Positions 38,601 through 47,493 of a DNA stretch of 64,000 nt are shown here, one piece after another. Each line of letters starts with the position of its first letter. Positions within the stretch are counted from its first letter, which is position 1. The notes beneath the pieces were generated by a model. The model saw nothing but the letters and a program-made list of their open reading frames with translations, did not search any database and was not told the origin of the DNA. Both the position numbers and the translations under genes were made by a program. Source of the DNA: Latrodectus hesperus. Its lineage: Eukaryota; Arthropoda; Arachnida; Araneae; Theridiidae. The stretch spans positions 76,760,246-76,824,245 of the forward strand of contig CM075853.1 of NCBI GenBank assembly GCA_037975125.1, given 5' to 3'.

Positions 38601-39728
38601 TTATACTGTTATAGAAACATGGAAATTTCTGAAATGTTTTAGATCGCTTTCTGATCTTAGAACCCTTTTTCAGGTGAACTTATAATCATAAGCATTAAGT
38701 AATAGTATTAGTCTCAGAGCACTTCATGTACAAATAGTATTTTCTAGATTAAGATCACTTTTATTAAATCATGCAAGCTATTTTTTAATATATAATAAGC
38801 TTTAACTGCTAATTAACTAATTTTTTGCTTCCATTCTATCTGTCATTTTTAAAACTTGTACACTATAATATATGATAAAAATGCTTCTATTTTTATATAT
38901 TTTCATGAAATTTACTTCTGTAAATAACTCTTTTGTACAACTTCCTAGTTTATCAAGAATTATATTTCATAAAAACAAGTGTGTTTTGTCTTGCAACTTT
39001 ATTTCTGTAGGTTAAAAAAAGTTTACTAGGAAATTTTTATAACCCTTTTGTTGCATGTTTACTATAATACTTTCTTCATAAATGTTGTCGTAATAAATAG
39101 GGATAAATCTGCATTTAAGCATTGAAAAAATTGGAATAAAAAGATTCCAGTGATTATATATATAAAACATATTCTAGTGTGATATTATGAACACTATCAC
39201 CTGTACTTTTTCTCCTGTAGAATATGTTTACTTGCATTTCTTTAATAACAAAATATTGTTAAATTATCCTTTAGTTTTAAACAAATTGTTTTAATAAAAA
39301 AACATGAAATGGCTTTTATGCCTTTAAGTTTTCTGCAGTGTTTACATTAGTGTAACTTTTAACCATCAAAGTTTAATTTTTTAATGACTTTAAAATGAAA
39401 AATCTGAATATATTTTATTTTAAAATGGACTTAAAAACAGCTCCATGTCAGCAGTGAAAAAAGTTTTAAAAAACGATAACTCATAAACATTTTTATTTAA
39501 AGTCTGAAAATGCAGTATGTGTACATTTTATTGATTAAAATAGTCAAATTTTATTTGTGAACTTTGTATCAAAAAAAAAAAGTAATTGCTTTAAAATCTT
39601 TTTTATCTGTATTATAAGTCTTTATGAATAATTTTCTGTTTAAAATCCTGCTTATTCAAATTGCTTTTTTTCAGGTTCTTGATGATTATGTAAGGATGGG
39701 ATTATTTCCAAGATCATTGGTCTTATAA
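7352..39728 (+). CDS. Extended SDR / NAD-dependent epimerase-dehydratase-like protein, 13 coding exons
   Basis: I joined exons 7352-7406, 23377-23438, 23730-23786, 25413-25467, 28980-29071, 29165-29278, 29382-29535, 31078-31130, 32287-32413, 34170-34255, 35793-35906, 38326-38427 and 39675-39728. All introns are GT-AG and the frame is open throughout, giving 374 residues, the usual length for extended SDRs. Residues 12-24 form the first strand and the dinucleotide loop with G18-x-x-G21-x-x-G24. D44 ends the second strand, which favours NAD(H) over NADP(H). N95-L-A-A-E is the loop after strand 4. ISSS (135-138) holds the active-site serine position, K164 the lysine, and LRPAIVYG (182-189) the conserved extended-SDR segment. 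The tyrosine four residues before K164 is M160, and there is no Tyr between 110 and 178, so classical catalysis looks lost or altered. No signal peptide or membrane segment is seen, so it is probably cytosolic. The substrate cannot be named. The start is the first in-frame ATG and has a purine at -3. Confidence 0.9.
9947..10127 (+). repeat. tRNA-derived SINE (family 1), near-complete
   Basis: The tRNA-like head has an A-box region (gctggcagccgaatgg) and a perfect B box ggttcgaatcc (10004-10014). The body is tggatgtttgtagtgg..., then tagccctcgtgtgcaaaa-type sequence, ending in an AAC-rich tail. It is very close to the copy at 26835. Confidence 0.9.
10318..10462 (+). repeat. SINE family 1, head-truncated and diverged
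   Basis: It begins at ttgttcaacagcttgtggg, keeps cttgagcatgg, the cactttac block and a caaccaagcaaac tail. The B box is mutated. Confidence 0.7.
11851..11904 (+). repeat. 32-bp direct duplication
   Basis: gacccaatattatttttcta occurs at 11851 and 11883 with a 10-base spacer (agtttgttttga). A simple local tandem duplication. Confidence 0.85.
12068..12202 (+). repeat. SINE family 1, shortened
   Basis: It contains gttcaacagctcg, a B box aggttcgaaatc, and the 3' block ttagccctcgcgtgcaaaaa, gttgagcgataaacaaac. About 40 bp of the middle is missing. Confidence 0.75.
12976..13048. repeat. (TA)n microsatellite
   Basis: An uninterrupted TA run that ends at the mariner insertion. The last TA serves as its target duplication. 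Confidence 0.95.
13049..14284 (-). mobile_element. mariner transposon (DD34D), decayed
   Basis: Inverted ends of about 30 bp are present: ttaggttggcaac at the left and the complement of ttgcgttggcaat at the right, both continuing into taagtaattgcgg. TA duplications flank both sides (13047-13048 and 14285-14286). The TTAGGTTGG start and the transposase suggest the cecropia/Hsmar1-like group. It sits at the edge of a long (TA)n tract, which offers TA targets. The length of 1236 bp is close to that of full mariners. Confidence 0.9.
13124..14131 (-). pseudogene. mariner transposase, inactivated
   Basis: One frame runs from Met (14131) to TAA (13124-13126), about 335 codons against roughly 345 in the family. 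The N-terminal helix-turn-helix part includes FRKGKNTSQAHKKLC and ERQCQNWFAKFRSDDF. The catalytic motifs are ITGDEKW (first Asp), HHDNPKTHTS (second Asp, usually HDNARPH) and YSPDLAPSDYFLF (third Asp), the mariner DD34D set. Breaks: TGA at 13793-13795, at the Trp of the WVPHEL motif, and TGA at 13700-13702 just before LITGDEKW. About 13-15 residues between VSH and VPHEL appear deleted. No active protein can be made. Confidence 0.9.
14866..15007 (-). other. Second exon-like island, minus strand
   Basis: The minus strand is open from Met at 15007 (MDWPENNSNGEHGNNSG) to AGTGACAAG, which runs straight into GTAAGG, a strong donor. Both other frames and the + strand are also largely open, so the reading is uncertain. 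It abuts the island at 15026 in divergent orientation. Confidence 0.2.
15026..15157 (+). other. Exon-like island of unknown origin
   Basis: A good acceptor-like tract (ttgtttcttttatttag) precedes an open frame of about 49 codons. The frame begins DYPPESFKSVPQTYRILK, contains FVPKSRFMLQRIADDK and closes with TAA near 15175. Codon variety and base composition differ from the AT-rich intron around it. No family was recognised. It could be a cryptic exon, a gene fragment or part of an old transposon. Confidence 0.25.
16484..16600 (+). repeat. SINE family 1, heavily decayed
   Basis: gagctgtcagtc, aacaattcgttg, ttggcttagatgtttgaagcgg and aattctacttaaac follow the order of the SINE consensus. The tail is not recognisable. 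Confidence 0.5.
17124..18727 (-). mobile_element. Tc1-family transposon with IR/DR-type double terminal repeats
   Basis: The outer inverted repeats cagttggcaaaaaaag... (17124-17147) and their complement (18704-18727) are flanked by TA (17122-17123 and 18728-18729). Inner copies of the same motif (gcaaaaaaagtattagaaca) lie at 17317-17336 and, inverted, at 18527-18546, about 190 bp inside each end. The transposase lies between the inner copies. The length of 1604 bp is typical of Tc1 elements with long IR/DR ends, such as Sleeping Beauty relatives. Confidence 0.92.
17395..18388 (-). pseudogene. Tc1-like transposase, inactivated
   Basis: It starts at MASKIKEISLLHNSG with a paired-like helix-turn-helix and the GRPR-like hinge RPRSGRPSKL. 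The catalytic blocks are VIFSDENKF (first Asp), FIFQQEQDPKHTA, and SPDLNPIEHLW (Glu). In the second block the usual catalytic Asp of QQDNDPKH is Glu. The C-terminus VESMPRRLDAVI ends at TAG 17395-17397. Frameshifts near 17970, 17610 and 17520 and stops inside the middle part make it a pseudogene. Confidence 0.9.
18919..18972. repeat. (TA)n microsatellite
   Basis: 27 uninterrupted TA units in intron 1. Confidence 0.95.
20404..20562 (+). repeat. SINE family 1, diverged full-length
   Basis: gagctgaatgattatcgc, a B box gggttcgattccc, and the tail agttagctctcgcgagcaaaaag, ggccgtaaagcgacaaacc. Confidence 0.78.
20590..20760 (+). repeat. SINE family 1, old copy next to the previous one
   Basis: It retains gtgttttcaaatccactttaaa, gagttagctgtactgagc and a degenerate head (tttcagttcaaaggttta). 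Assignment rests on the order of these weak matches. Confidence 0.4.
23377..23438 (+). CDS. SDR gene, coding exon 2 (residues 19-39)
   Basis: The acceptor is caacag|GT and the donor AAG|GTAAAT. It completes G-G-C-G-F-L-G and continues into the first helix (RNLVDYL). Confidence 0.9.
23529..23604. repeat. (TA)n microsatellite
   Basis: 38 TA units inside the 291-bp intron 2, between exons 2 and 3. It makes up a quarter of that intron. Confidence 0.95.
23730..23786 (+). CDS. SDR gene, coding exon 3 (residues 40-58)
   Basis: The acceptor is tttaacag and the donor CAG|GTGAGA. VRVVDK is the second Rossmann strand, ending in acidic D44, the typical NAD-ribose contact. Confidence 0.9.
25413..25467 (+). 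CDS. SDR gene, coding exon 4 (residues 59-76, phase 1 end)
   Basis: The acceptor is ttattgtag and the donor CCAG|GTTTGT. It encodes the third strand and loop (VEFKSANLINP), where extended SDRs usually read 'v.f...Dl.d'. Asn72 stands at the usual Asp. Confidence 0.85.
26835..27008 (+). repeat. tRNA-derived SINE (family 1), best copy, with target-site duplication
   Basis: It is complete from gccgagctggcag to an A-rich tail (accaaaaaaa) and has a perfect B box ggttcgaatcc. A perfect 16-bp duplication cccacagcagttgagc flanks it (26819-26834 and 27009-27024), which shows insertion by LINE-type target priming. It is the most recent insertion of this family in the window. Confidence 0.95.
27032..27180 (+). 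repeat. SINE family 1, older copy adjacent to the young one
   Basis: tagttgaatggttagtgtc, ttcaccagtttgtgggttc, aatctactttaaacc, cttatgtaaaaagttgcc and caacaacc follow the consensus order, with a damaged B box. Confidence 0.75.
27882..27972. repeat. Interleaved direct and inverted repeat
   Basis: atttacatgtcacaattaat occurs twice (about 27883 and 27930). Between and beside the copies, aagaaaatattactt and aagtaatattttctt form a 15-base inverted pair, so the segment can fold in two ways. Confidence 0.75.
28980..29071 (+). CDS. SDR gene, coding exon 5 (residues 77-107)
   Basis: The acceptor is tattttcag and the donor GCT|GTGAGT. It encodes YDFVINLAAETK, the fourth strand and the N-x-A-A loop that covers the adenine side of the cofactor. 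Confidence 0.9.
29165..29278 (+). CDS. SDR gene, coding exon 6 (residues 108-145)
   Basis: The acceptor is attttag and the donor AAA|GTATTG, after a short 93-bp intron. It encodes the fourth helix and the strand KRFIEISSSHIHSS. The serine run is the usual place of the catalytic Ser. The Y-G that often follows is replaced by I-H. Confidence 0.9.
29382..29535 (+). CDS. SDR gene, coding exon 7 (residues 146-196, phase 1 end)
   Basis: The acceptor is tatttattta|g and the donor ATAA|GTAAGA. WTVMARFKLQVEEEL is the active-site helix with Lys164. The position four residues earlier is Met160, not Tyr. DYVILRPAIVYGIGD is the conserved strand and substrate-domain entry of extended SDRs. Confidence 0.9.
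31078..31130 (+). CDS. SDR gene, coding exon 8 (residues 197-214)
   Basis: The acceptor is aattttttag and the donor AAG|GTAATT. It encodes MPRLVVGAVYKHLGEMMK, a helical part of the substrate domain. The split Met codon fits phase 1 of exon 7. Confidence 0.85.
32287..32413 (+). CDS. SDR gene, coding exon 9 (residues 215-256, phase 1 end)
   Basis: The acceptor is ggtttag and the donor ACAA|GTAAGT. 'TVNVLDVSRAIWHACLHA' matches the extended-SDR pattern 'hV.DvA.a...al', and GEIYHLVD follows the usual 'g..ynv.d'. Confidence 0.9.
32921..32991. repeat. Imperfect 71-bp palindrome in intron 9
   Basis: atgtaaattcttttaatac and its near-complement gtattaaaagaattacat form long arms around an AT-rich centre. 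One base is missing in the right arm. Confidence 0.75.
32993..33134. repeat. Long hairpin with arms of about 60 bp, intron 9
   Basis: The left arm begins atctaacttcttaatat (32993) and the right arm ends atattaggaagttagat (33134). Inner blocks gctttaaagttaagttcta and tagaacctaaatttaaagc also pair. The loop of about 20 bases is (TA)-rich. It directly follows the 71-bp palindrome. Confidence 0.75.
34170..34255 (+). CDS. SDR gene, coding exon 10 (residues 257-285)
   Basis: The acceptor is tttttgtag and the donor AAA|GTAAGT. QGKITDIVSDIFNI is a helix typical of the C-terminal domain. A 23-base poly(A) run lies 29 bases into the next intron. Confidence 0.88.
34285..34307 (+). repeat. Poly(A) run of 23 bases
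   Basis: An uninterrupted A run just after exon 10. No SINE or LINE body precedes it, so it is a simple repeat rather than a retroposon tail. Confidence 0.9.
34439..34530 (+). repeat. SINE family 1, 5' part only
   Basis: ggattggcagctgaatggttagc matches the head, followed by a decayed middle (atctcaagcattgg) inside intron 10. Confidence 0.55.
35793..35906 (+). CDS. SDR gene, coding exon 11 (residues 286-323)
   Basis: The acceptor is tttttatag and the donor CAG|GTATGT. It encodes a polar C-terminal-domain segment with GPWAEACSKDG. No catalytic motif is expected here. Confidence 0.88.
36701..36857 (+). repeat. SINE family 1 with target-site duplication
   Basis: gagctgtcagcaaatg, a B box gggttcaaatccc, tttagaatccactttaaac, attagtccttgtgtgcaaaa and an aaataaaccaaac tail. 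It is flanked by cattcttcgaattc (36687-36700) and cattctttgaattc (36858-36871), 13 of 14 bases equal. Confidence 0.88.
38326..38427 (+). CDS. SDR gene, coding exon 12 (residues 324-357)
   Basis: The acceptor is ttctttag and the donor GAG|GTATAG. 'FEATGFTYVVPCLTKEKV' resembles the late extended-SDR pattern in which a '.G..y..p....e.l' stretch precedes the last helix. Confidence 0.88.
39675..39728 (+). CDS. SDR gene, terminal coding exon 13 (residues 358-374 and stop)
   Basis: The acceptor is ttttttcag. VLDDYVRMGLFPRSLVL is followed by TAA at 39726-39728. A T-rich presumed 3' UTR begins directly after it. Confidence 0.88.
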   Translation, partial: VLDDYVRMGLFPRSLVL

Positions 39729-40138
39729 ATTATCAATATTTGATTTAAAAAAATATCAATTGTACTTCAGTATTGTATGTTGCCTAAATTACTCAAAGGT
39801 ATTACAAGCAAAATCATAGTGTTACTATTTAAAATATTTCTGAAGACCAATGCCTTAAATATATAAAATTGTAGAAAACTAAAAGCTTGAAATGTATAAT
39901 TGTGGTCAAAATATAATTTATTGGTTTCTCTTAAGCTAATAATTTTATTTACTATTATAGAATTGTATTTTAAATAATTAATTTTATTTTTCTCTCTTAA
40001 ATCTTGATTACATACTGCATTTCTGTTGTATTTGATGCTTGTGTTTCTAAATTTTATGTTTTCTTTTGCTTTAATATATAAAAAATTTGTTAAACTTTCT
40101 TTATCTAAAAATTTTGTAACTTGTAATTTAATTTTTTA

Positions 40139-40144
40139 AATAAA
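40139..40144 (+). terminator. Proximal poly(A) signal AATAAA
   Basis: AATAAA lies 411 bases after the SDR stop codon, with a TG/T-rich stretch (ccctgtttttgtacatg) just downstream. Confidence 0.45.
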
Positions 40145-40356
40145 CCCTGTTTTTGTACATGTTGATTTTGAATATGGTTAGACTTATTACAAAAATGAAG
40201 TTCTTATAAGCATAGAATTATTAATTTTGAAAATGTTGTCACTTCTCTAAATCAATTATTAATTACTAATTATTTTTATAGAATTTTTAATATTAATCTT
40301 TGTATTTTCTTTAACTTTAACTCATTAATTCTCTTATTGGATATTTTGCTACGGTT

Positions 40357-40358
<2 letters not shown>

Positions 40359-40416
<58 letters not shown>
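40359..40416. repeat. (TA)n microsatellite
   Basis: 29 TA units in the presumed 3' UTR, 215 bases beyond the proximal poly(A) signal. Confidence 0.95.
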
Positions 40417-40425
<9 letters not shown>

Positions 40426-40542
40426 ACTATATTAAAATACATAAATGAATCAAAGCTTCTTTTGACTGAGTTCATTAAAAGTTACATTTTTTTAAAGCAT
40501 GTAAACATGTTCCTATTGTAATTAAAAAATAACATTAGTATG

Positions 40543-40568
40543 TTTTTTTTTTTTTTTTTTTTTTTTTT
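40543..40568. repeat. Poly(T) run of 26 bases
   Basis: An uninterrupted T run followed by ag. It could be the tail of a minus-strand retroposon or a simple repeat. Confidence 0.9.
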
Positions 40569-40964
40569 AGGATATATGAAAATTTGCTCTTATTACTTTA
40601 CTAAAATATTTTGTATTGCTCAAAACTTAGCTTTGTTATTTTGTTGTAAGTTAGAATTTTGTAGTTATAAAGTTTAAAATTAATTAAAGTTTATTGTATT
40701 ATATTGTAAAGGAATTCTAAGATTTTGAAATTAAATTTCTGAACATTGTCCGTAAAAGTTTTAATTATTTCTATGTTAGTTTAATTAGTTACCATATTTT
40801 ATAAAATAAGCAATGACAAAGAAAATTTTGTCTGATTATATTTAAAAGCACTGATAAACTTCGCCAGAATGTATTTAATTTTGTTTCATATTTTTTAGCA
40901 TTTAATTTTTTTTTTAATTTTTTACTCAAACTGATAAATAAGTATGTTTTAATTTTTAAATCAA

Positions 40965-41080
40965 AGGCTCTTTAGTTCATTAGAAGAATGCATATTTGAA
41001 GTGATTTGCAATTCACTGCAAGCTGCTGTTTTGGTTCTTGTTTGTGTAAAAAATGACTGCAAAGTGAAAAATCAAAAGCT
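40965..41080 (+). repeat. Possible SINE family 1 relic
   Basis: ctctttagttcattag, gatttgcaattcactgc and gtttgtgtaaaaaatgactg are in the expected order, but the head is gone. Low certainty. Confidence 0.3.
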
Positions 41081-44000
41081 AGTTTTTTGTTAATGTGATT
41101 TTGCACTTTTAATGCACAAAATACATCAAATGTGTTAAAATTACCATTTATCATGTATATGATCTCATATTTATTTTTTAATGTTTTACCATTTTAGTGA
41201 AAATAGAAATATACACTAAAACTAATGAAATCCCTAATTTTTTTAGAACAAAATAAAAAGTTTTCAACTTTTATTCATATGAAGCCAAAAAAAATTTTTT
41301 TTCATATATAATATGAACATAGAAGTTTATGATGTTCCTTTGAATACATTTAAGAATTTTCTTTGCTCAAAGCTGATATATTGGCTTTTACAGAAAATAT
41401 TGTAACATGTTTTTCACTAACATTTACATATATTTAGGATTTTTTCATTAGCATTAATCTAAGATAATACCTTTCATCTGATGATAATGACTGGAATTTA
41501 AACAAAGAAGCAAATATTTCTTTGCTTAATGAAATTTTTTCTATCAAGCTTTATTATGTTCTACTATCCTCTATCATATCTGATTCCTTAATATTATTGA
41601 AGATTTAAATATATTATACACTCTAAAATTTTCATACATTATTTAGTATATTTATTCAGTTTTAATGTATTGATAAAATAGTTATTTGCTTAAAAAAATT
41701 ACATTTAACGTTATGCATTGAATTTAAAGTTCTTGTTTGGAGCCATACACTAATGGATTCATACTCTATTTATTTATTTTCAATTTAACCTGTTACGCAC
41801 AAAATTTTTACATTTATGTTTTTATTTTTAAACTTTTGAATGTTTCTTTTTTTTTTTAAACTTTTTAATAGAATAACTGAAAAAACATAATTTAGACAAA
41901 AGGAATCTTTTAAAAAAGGTGCACATTATCTATCTTCAGGACCTAAAATTTTTCTATTTAGTGCCATCTGTAGCATAGAGATATAATCATTTATATTTAA
42001 TCCCTTAATTTTAATTTCTTAGAGGCTATATATTTGAAATTAAAATTATTTATATATGATATATATAAATGTATTTCATTTTCAAATACATAAATTCTGC
42101 TTTTCATAAATTAATCTTTCAAGTAAATATTTAAATTTTTCAAGACATTGAGTAGTATTTAATCTAAACAATTCTCTTCTTATAGTCTTTAGTTGAATTT
42201 AAAATTTTTACTTAATTTGATTCAATATAATTTTTAATTTTGCAAATAGAGCTTTTGGATGACAGAAAAAATTATTTAATAAATATATATTTTTTCCTGT
42301 TGCTTTATATAATTTTATCAAAAATAAAGATTTTAAGAAAAATCTTATCATATTTCACATACCATTACATCATACGCCTTATATGCCTCAAATTAATCAA
42401 GAAAAATTCAGGTAAAATATGAGCTTTTTTGCATTTTGCAATGTGAGAGTTTATCTCCTCTGTGCTACTAGCACATTTTTATAATCATAAATCTAGAAAA
42501 GTGTATTGTTAATTACTTAGAGTTTAAAAGATATAATTTTTATTTTAGGGTGAGTGTTATGCTTCTCTTACTTTATTTGAATCATTTATGATTGTCAGTT
42601 GACAATCATTTATTGCAACATCAGTGTATATATGGTACAAACAAACTTGTTTTAATACTGCTTTAATCTATTAATTTGGGGACAATTCGTTTAATAATGT
42701 TCATTACATGTTATCATTTTTAAATTTTGTTGTATTTATTCCATTTAATGGACTTTTTATTTATAATGCACAATATTTCTTTTAAAAAAATTGGTTATTG
42801 TTAAGTAATGTGTTAAAAAAATATTTTGTTTTTATATGCAAAATTTTATTACATTTGTATTTATTTTTTTATTATTAAATCTTTTTCATATGTGGGTTTA
42901 AGATAATATGTGTATTAGCATAATACAAATATTCAATGACAAATAATACATATTATAGAAATCTTAAATCTATTTTTTTATCTCTCTGATTTGCTACATT
43001 ACCAATTTTATTTTCAATTTAGCATTAAATTATAATACTTTTTTTGATGATTTTTTATAATATTCAGTTCCACTGAAAAATTTTGAGTTTTTAACTCATT
43101 GTGTAATTTTTTCCCCAACTCTTTCCTAGATTACAATTTTTGGCATTCTTCAAGAACTAATTTGTAATCTTATTTTCTTCATTGAATGTATGTATATTAG
43201 TTAGCTGTGTTCTTCTATATTCAAATTCAATCGTTTTTTATGCATGTTTACTATTAAAATGTGAAAAGGTCTTAAAATATGTTTATTATACTGTAAACAA
43301 ATAAAATATAATTGTATGTATAAAGGCTTTTTATGGAATTTGGAATTTTCAACACAATCTACTTTATATGAATGATAATTAAGATGTTCCTTTTTATTAT
43401 TTGTAATGTTTAATATATAAAAGTGAAATATATATTCAGGCTTTTATATTTTTCAGTTTTTTGTGTGGGGGGGGGAAGTTTAGACATTAAATAAGTACCT
43501 TGTGCAAAAAGTGACCAATGTGATGAGTATATCAAAGTAAAAAAAAATTTATTTTTCAAAGTAAAATTCACCATAAACATACAAAAACATGGAGTAATCT
43601 TGCAAAAAGTGCTTTCCCCCCCTGCTGAGTAAAGCATGGCTATCATAAAAGAAATAACTGACTTTTTATAACTAAAATAATTGTATATTACAAAAGTAAT
43701 TATAGAAAATTTATAACATCTTCATTTGATTTACTTATTTTTAAATAATATAATAAACAGGATTTTTTTATAACGAATCATTACTAATAGTATGAATTGG
43801 AATTGTAAGTTACTTTTTTAAGATTAAAAAATACACATGCTCAGTTTTTTTATTTTTATTGATTGATTGCAACATTTTTTCTCCGTTTATTGCATTAATT
43901 TTTACAATTAAAACTACTAATATTTGTTGAACCAAGTGCAGTTCATTTTAAGCAGTAAACTCCTTGTTTGCACTCGTGTGCATTAAAAAAAAGCCCTTTT

Positions 44001-45837
44001 TAGCTACAGAAACAAAACTTATTTCATGCAGGTCTTTGAAAATATTTACTATTTGGCATGTTTCTAGAAATGACATTACTGTATATAAATGCTGAAAATA
44101 GCAATAATTGTAATTTTTTGTTCATCTCAAAACATAAGATTTTTTGCTATTGTTAATAAAAATTTAATGATAAATTAAAGTTTTACCAACTTTTTTTTCA
44201 AATTTATTTAAAAGTATTTTCATTATAATTTTTACATTTTGTTGATGACATAATTACTATTTGTTTATAGTTTGAATACTAAATGTCAACAGTACTGAAA
44301 CTGTTTAACTTCTTTAAATGTAATTTCTATATCTGCTTTGTACTTTTTAAATGCAATAAAATAACTTTACCATAGAGAAAATTTAAAAAAAGGAAGATTT
44401 CAACTATTACAGTTAAATATTTATTTTTGTGAATGTTAATTTCATTAGTGGCTATTGATTGTAACTTAAATTTACAGCTTAGAAATTATATTACTTCATG
44501 AAGACCTATAAAAATTATTCTAAATCAGATCATAATAGCTAGTCCTGTTAAGAAATACAGAATTAACAAATGAAAAATTAAATTTTAACTATTTTGAAAT
44601 GCTTTGCTATATAAATGTGTTATTTTTAATGACTAAACATTTTAGTGAAACAAAAAAATATAGTTTGAGTTTGTTTTCAATTCTAATTAAAGTAATAAGA
44701 AAATCAATTTTATATTTCAAAATAAATTATTTGCTTGTTTATTCTTAGTTCTACGAAAAATATTTTATGTTAATTGTATCATGTAAATAAAACAATAAAA
44801 AAAAATAGATTAATCATATGTATATCAACTTTATTTTGAGAAAATTTTCTGTCAATGAAAATACATCTGCCAGTTTCTCAAAATCTTACTTATAATGTAT
44901 TTATAATTATGACATTCAGTATAAAAAAAATTTCCAAATTTATGTTTTTTATAATTTTGCTCTAAAATATTTTTCTTCTGTGTTAAGTTAGATGTTTGCT
45001 TTGGAATATAAATTAGTTAATAAGAGTTTTAAGGTCTGAAATCATTGAAATTTAAAATCTAATCTGTTGTCATTTTTTTTATTTTTGCATAAAATTACAT
45101 TTTAGATTTAATGTGATTTTATGCAAGTTTTATTGTTATAGTTGAATATTGTCATTGTGTTGAAAATGCTCATTTTATGATCAAACTGGCTATTGTTTAC
45201 TATATAATATAGAAAACTCATGTTAAAAACTTATGTGTTAAGAATTATGTTTTAGATATTTTCTTTTCCTTTAAAATATTAATTTTTTCAACAGTTTAAA
45301 ATATTCCCTGGAAAAAAGTGCCAAAAATGATGTTTTTTTAAATCCTAATTAGGTATTTGTTAAAATTAATGATTTTTAATAAGTAAAATTATTTGTTTTT
45401 ACTTTTATGATCTTATCAATTTCGAAAATAAATCCTCAAATTATTTAATATTGTGTGAATTTGTTTTGAATATTACAACAACATTTATTTTACTTGAAAT
45501 TCCATTTCTGTATTTTGAGAAGAAAAACTTTTTTTTAAATTTATTAATGGTCAATATTTCATATTCTAATGTACTGACATTTATTTTTAACTCAAAATTT
45601 AAAAGTTTTTGAATTCAATTTTAATTTCTCCTTATTACTTAAGACATTTTTTCTTCAGTTATACAATGGTTTTGTTATTTTACATCAAACATGTTTGAGT
45701 ATGAAACTTATTTTTATTGAATTTGTTAATGATGCCATGTTTGCCAAAAACATTGTTGATATTCATGCCAAAATTGTTAATATAATTGGGACCACATAAA
45801 TATTTACTTTGTTGCTTTTTACAGTTTTGTATTCTGA

Positions 45838-45843
45838 AATAAA
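45838..45843 (+). terminator. Distal poly(A) signal AATAAA
   Basis: AATAAA is followed by a GT-rich element within 30 bases, at the point where the T-over-A bias of the + strand ends. Confidence 0.4.
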
Positions 45844-45862
45844 TTTTGCAAAATGTGCTTAC

Positions 45863-47235
45863 AGAGTTTGAGTTTTATTTATACAAAATGTTTTTAAAAA
45901 TGCAGCAGCGTTATATCAAGTACACATATACATGAAACAATCGAACTCCAAGAGCTTAAATAATCTGCGATTGCAATATCACTATCAGCATATTTATTAT
46001 TCAAATAGAAATTCAAAATGCATAAATTTTTTCTACAAAAATTAATCCAAAAGTTATTAAATTTATTTGCATCAGTATTTTTAAAATAAAATATTAAATT
46101 ATAAAAAAAATTCTGTTGCTAAAATCGCCAAAACTTGTAATCAGTCCACGAATAATTTTTAAAATATTTTAAACCAGAGAAACATTTTTATCCTCAGTAG
46201 CAAGATCAAAAATATTAATCAAGTAAACAATATAATACTTTCAAGCATTAGAAATCGAATAACATTATAAAATAGGAATTCATTTCATCCAATTTTAATT
46301 GAATAATTTGTGTCCTTTAATTAACTTCAAAACGAAATTTTGCGCAATTTAATATTGGATCACACTAAGTATGGATTCAAAGTGATATGGAAATTTCATG
46401 ATGAAACTTTTCAAAGCTGTGGACATTTTTATTGGAGTAGTAAGTTATTTTTTTAATATGAATTCTTATTTTAGTTAAGAAATATATTTTAAAATCATAA
46501 AGTCTTTTACTCATATTAAAAATAAGTTGCAAATTTTCAGGAAGAAATGTTTTCAGAGTAAAATCATGAGATAGTGTTACGGTAAAAGTGATTAATCCGG
46601 CAATTATGTACAATGATTATACATTGTTCCCACTAAACTCGGTAAATGTCATAAATTCCAATTACTTTGTAGAAAAAGGATATTTTAATTTCAAAGAATA
46701 CGTATTTTTAGGCTTTATTAAATATTTCGTGCAGAAGAGTTTGAAGAACATCATGACTTAGAATAAAACATACAATAATCTCTCAGTTTAAAAATTTAAA
46801 TAATTATGTTTTTTTTTTTTTGTACCATCAATTGATAGACAATAACTTACACTATTATCTAATATATTTGACGTAAAAGGTATTCAAAAATACAAAACGA
46901 TCAATTTTTTTTCAACGATATATATATAATTTTTCAAATTTAAAATGTGTTTAATTTCTTATCAGACGCAATATTTTAGTATGATAGTATCGTATACTTA
47001 TATATTGATCATACCTTATAGTGTATATCTTTGTTTTCTTCCATGAAATAAGTTGAAAGTAAAATTATAAGTCTAAATGCTTGTAGAGGTAAGAACTCGT
47101 TAATTTTGTCAAATGATTACAAATTAAATTAAAATATTTGCTCCAATATATTCTGATAAACATGTTATCATTCTAACTATTAAGATATTTTATTTTATAA
47201 TGAAATATATATTAAAAACCTAGACTAAACTCCAT
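45863..47235. other. Gene-free stretch between the convergent genes
   Basis: AT-rich DNA without supported ORFs. The T bias of the + strand seen to its left is gone here. Confidence 0.5.
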
Positions 47236-47493
47236 GTCACGACAGCCCATGTGGGCCAAGGCCTACAGTGCCCATAACTATTTTCATGACCGAGGACCTT
47301 GGGGTGTGAAGCAAATGTCCCATTTAATTGGTCAGCCTAACGTGAAACCCCCGGCGTTTAGTTCCCAAGCATGCTTGGTACTCAATTTATCGACCCACTG
47401 AAGGGATGAAAGGCTGAGTCGACCTTGCCCAACCCGAGGATCTGACCTGTGTCATGGGAGAGTGAAACGCTGCCACTAAGCCACCGGGCTTCT
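47236..47493 (-). repeat. Second, GC-richer tRNA-derived SINE (family 2)
   Basis: On the minus strand it begins with a tRNA-like head gcccggtggcttagtggcag, with an exact A box (TGGCTTAGTGG). A weak B box follows (aggtcagatcc) and then gcctttcatccct, gtgggtcgataaattgag, gcatgcttgggaac and cctcggtcatg. At about 258 bp it is far less AT-rich than its surroundings and well preserved. It has no similarity to family 1 beyond the tRNA-type promoter. The family name is not known to me. Confidence 0.75.

Larger units (their letters stand above)
29536..39674 (+). other. Introns 7-12 of the SDR gene
   Basis: Introns of 1.2-2.4 kb between the exons listed. They hold two SINE copies (34.44 and 36.70 kb), a double hairpin in intron 9 (32.92-33.13 kb) and a poly(A) run. 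No other gene was seen. Confidence 0.65.
39729..45862 (+). other. Presumed 3' UTR of the SDR gene (extent inferred)
   Basis: This stretch after the stop codon has no credible ORF. It is visibly T-rich on the + strand, as are the gene's introns, and that bias fades beyond about 45.86 kb. A near poly(A) signal AATAAA (40139-40144) is followed by TG-rich DNA. A distal AATAAA (45838-45843) is followed 10-25 bases later by tgtgcttacagagtttg, a good cleavage-region look. It also holds a (TA)n run, a T26 run and a very decayed SINE. The short form alone would give a UTR of about 0.4 kb. Confidence 0.4.

Noticed and set aside
43475..43530. SINE tail look-alike (ccttgtgcaaaaagtgacc)
   Set aside because: Only about 20 bases match and no head or body was found, so it is too short to call.
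47425..47493. Possible tRNA gene on the minus strand
   Set aside because: The A box is exact, but the B box is imperfect and no 7-bp acceptor stem is formed. It is the head of the family 2 SINE.
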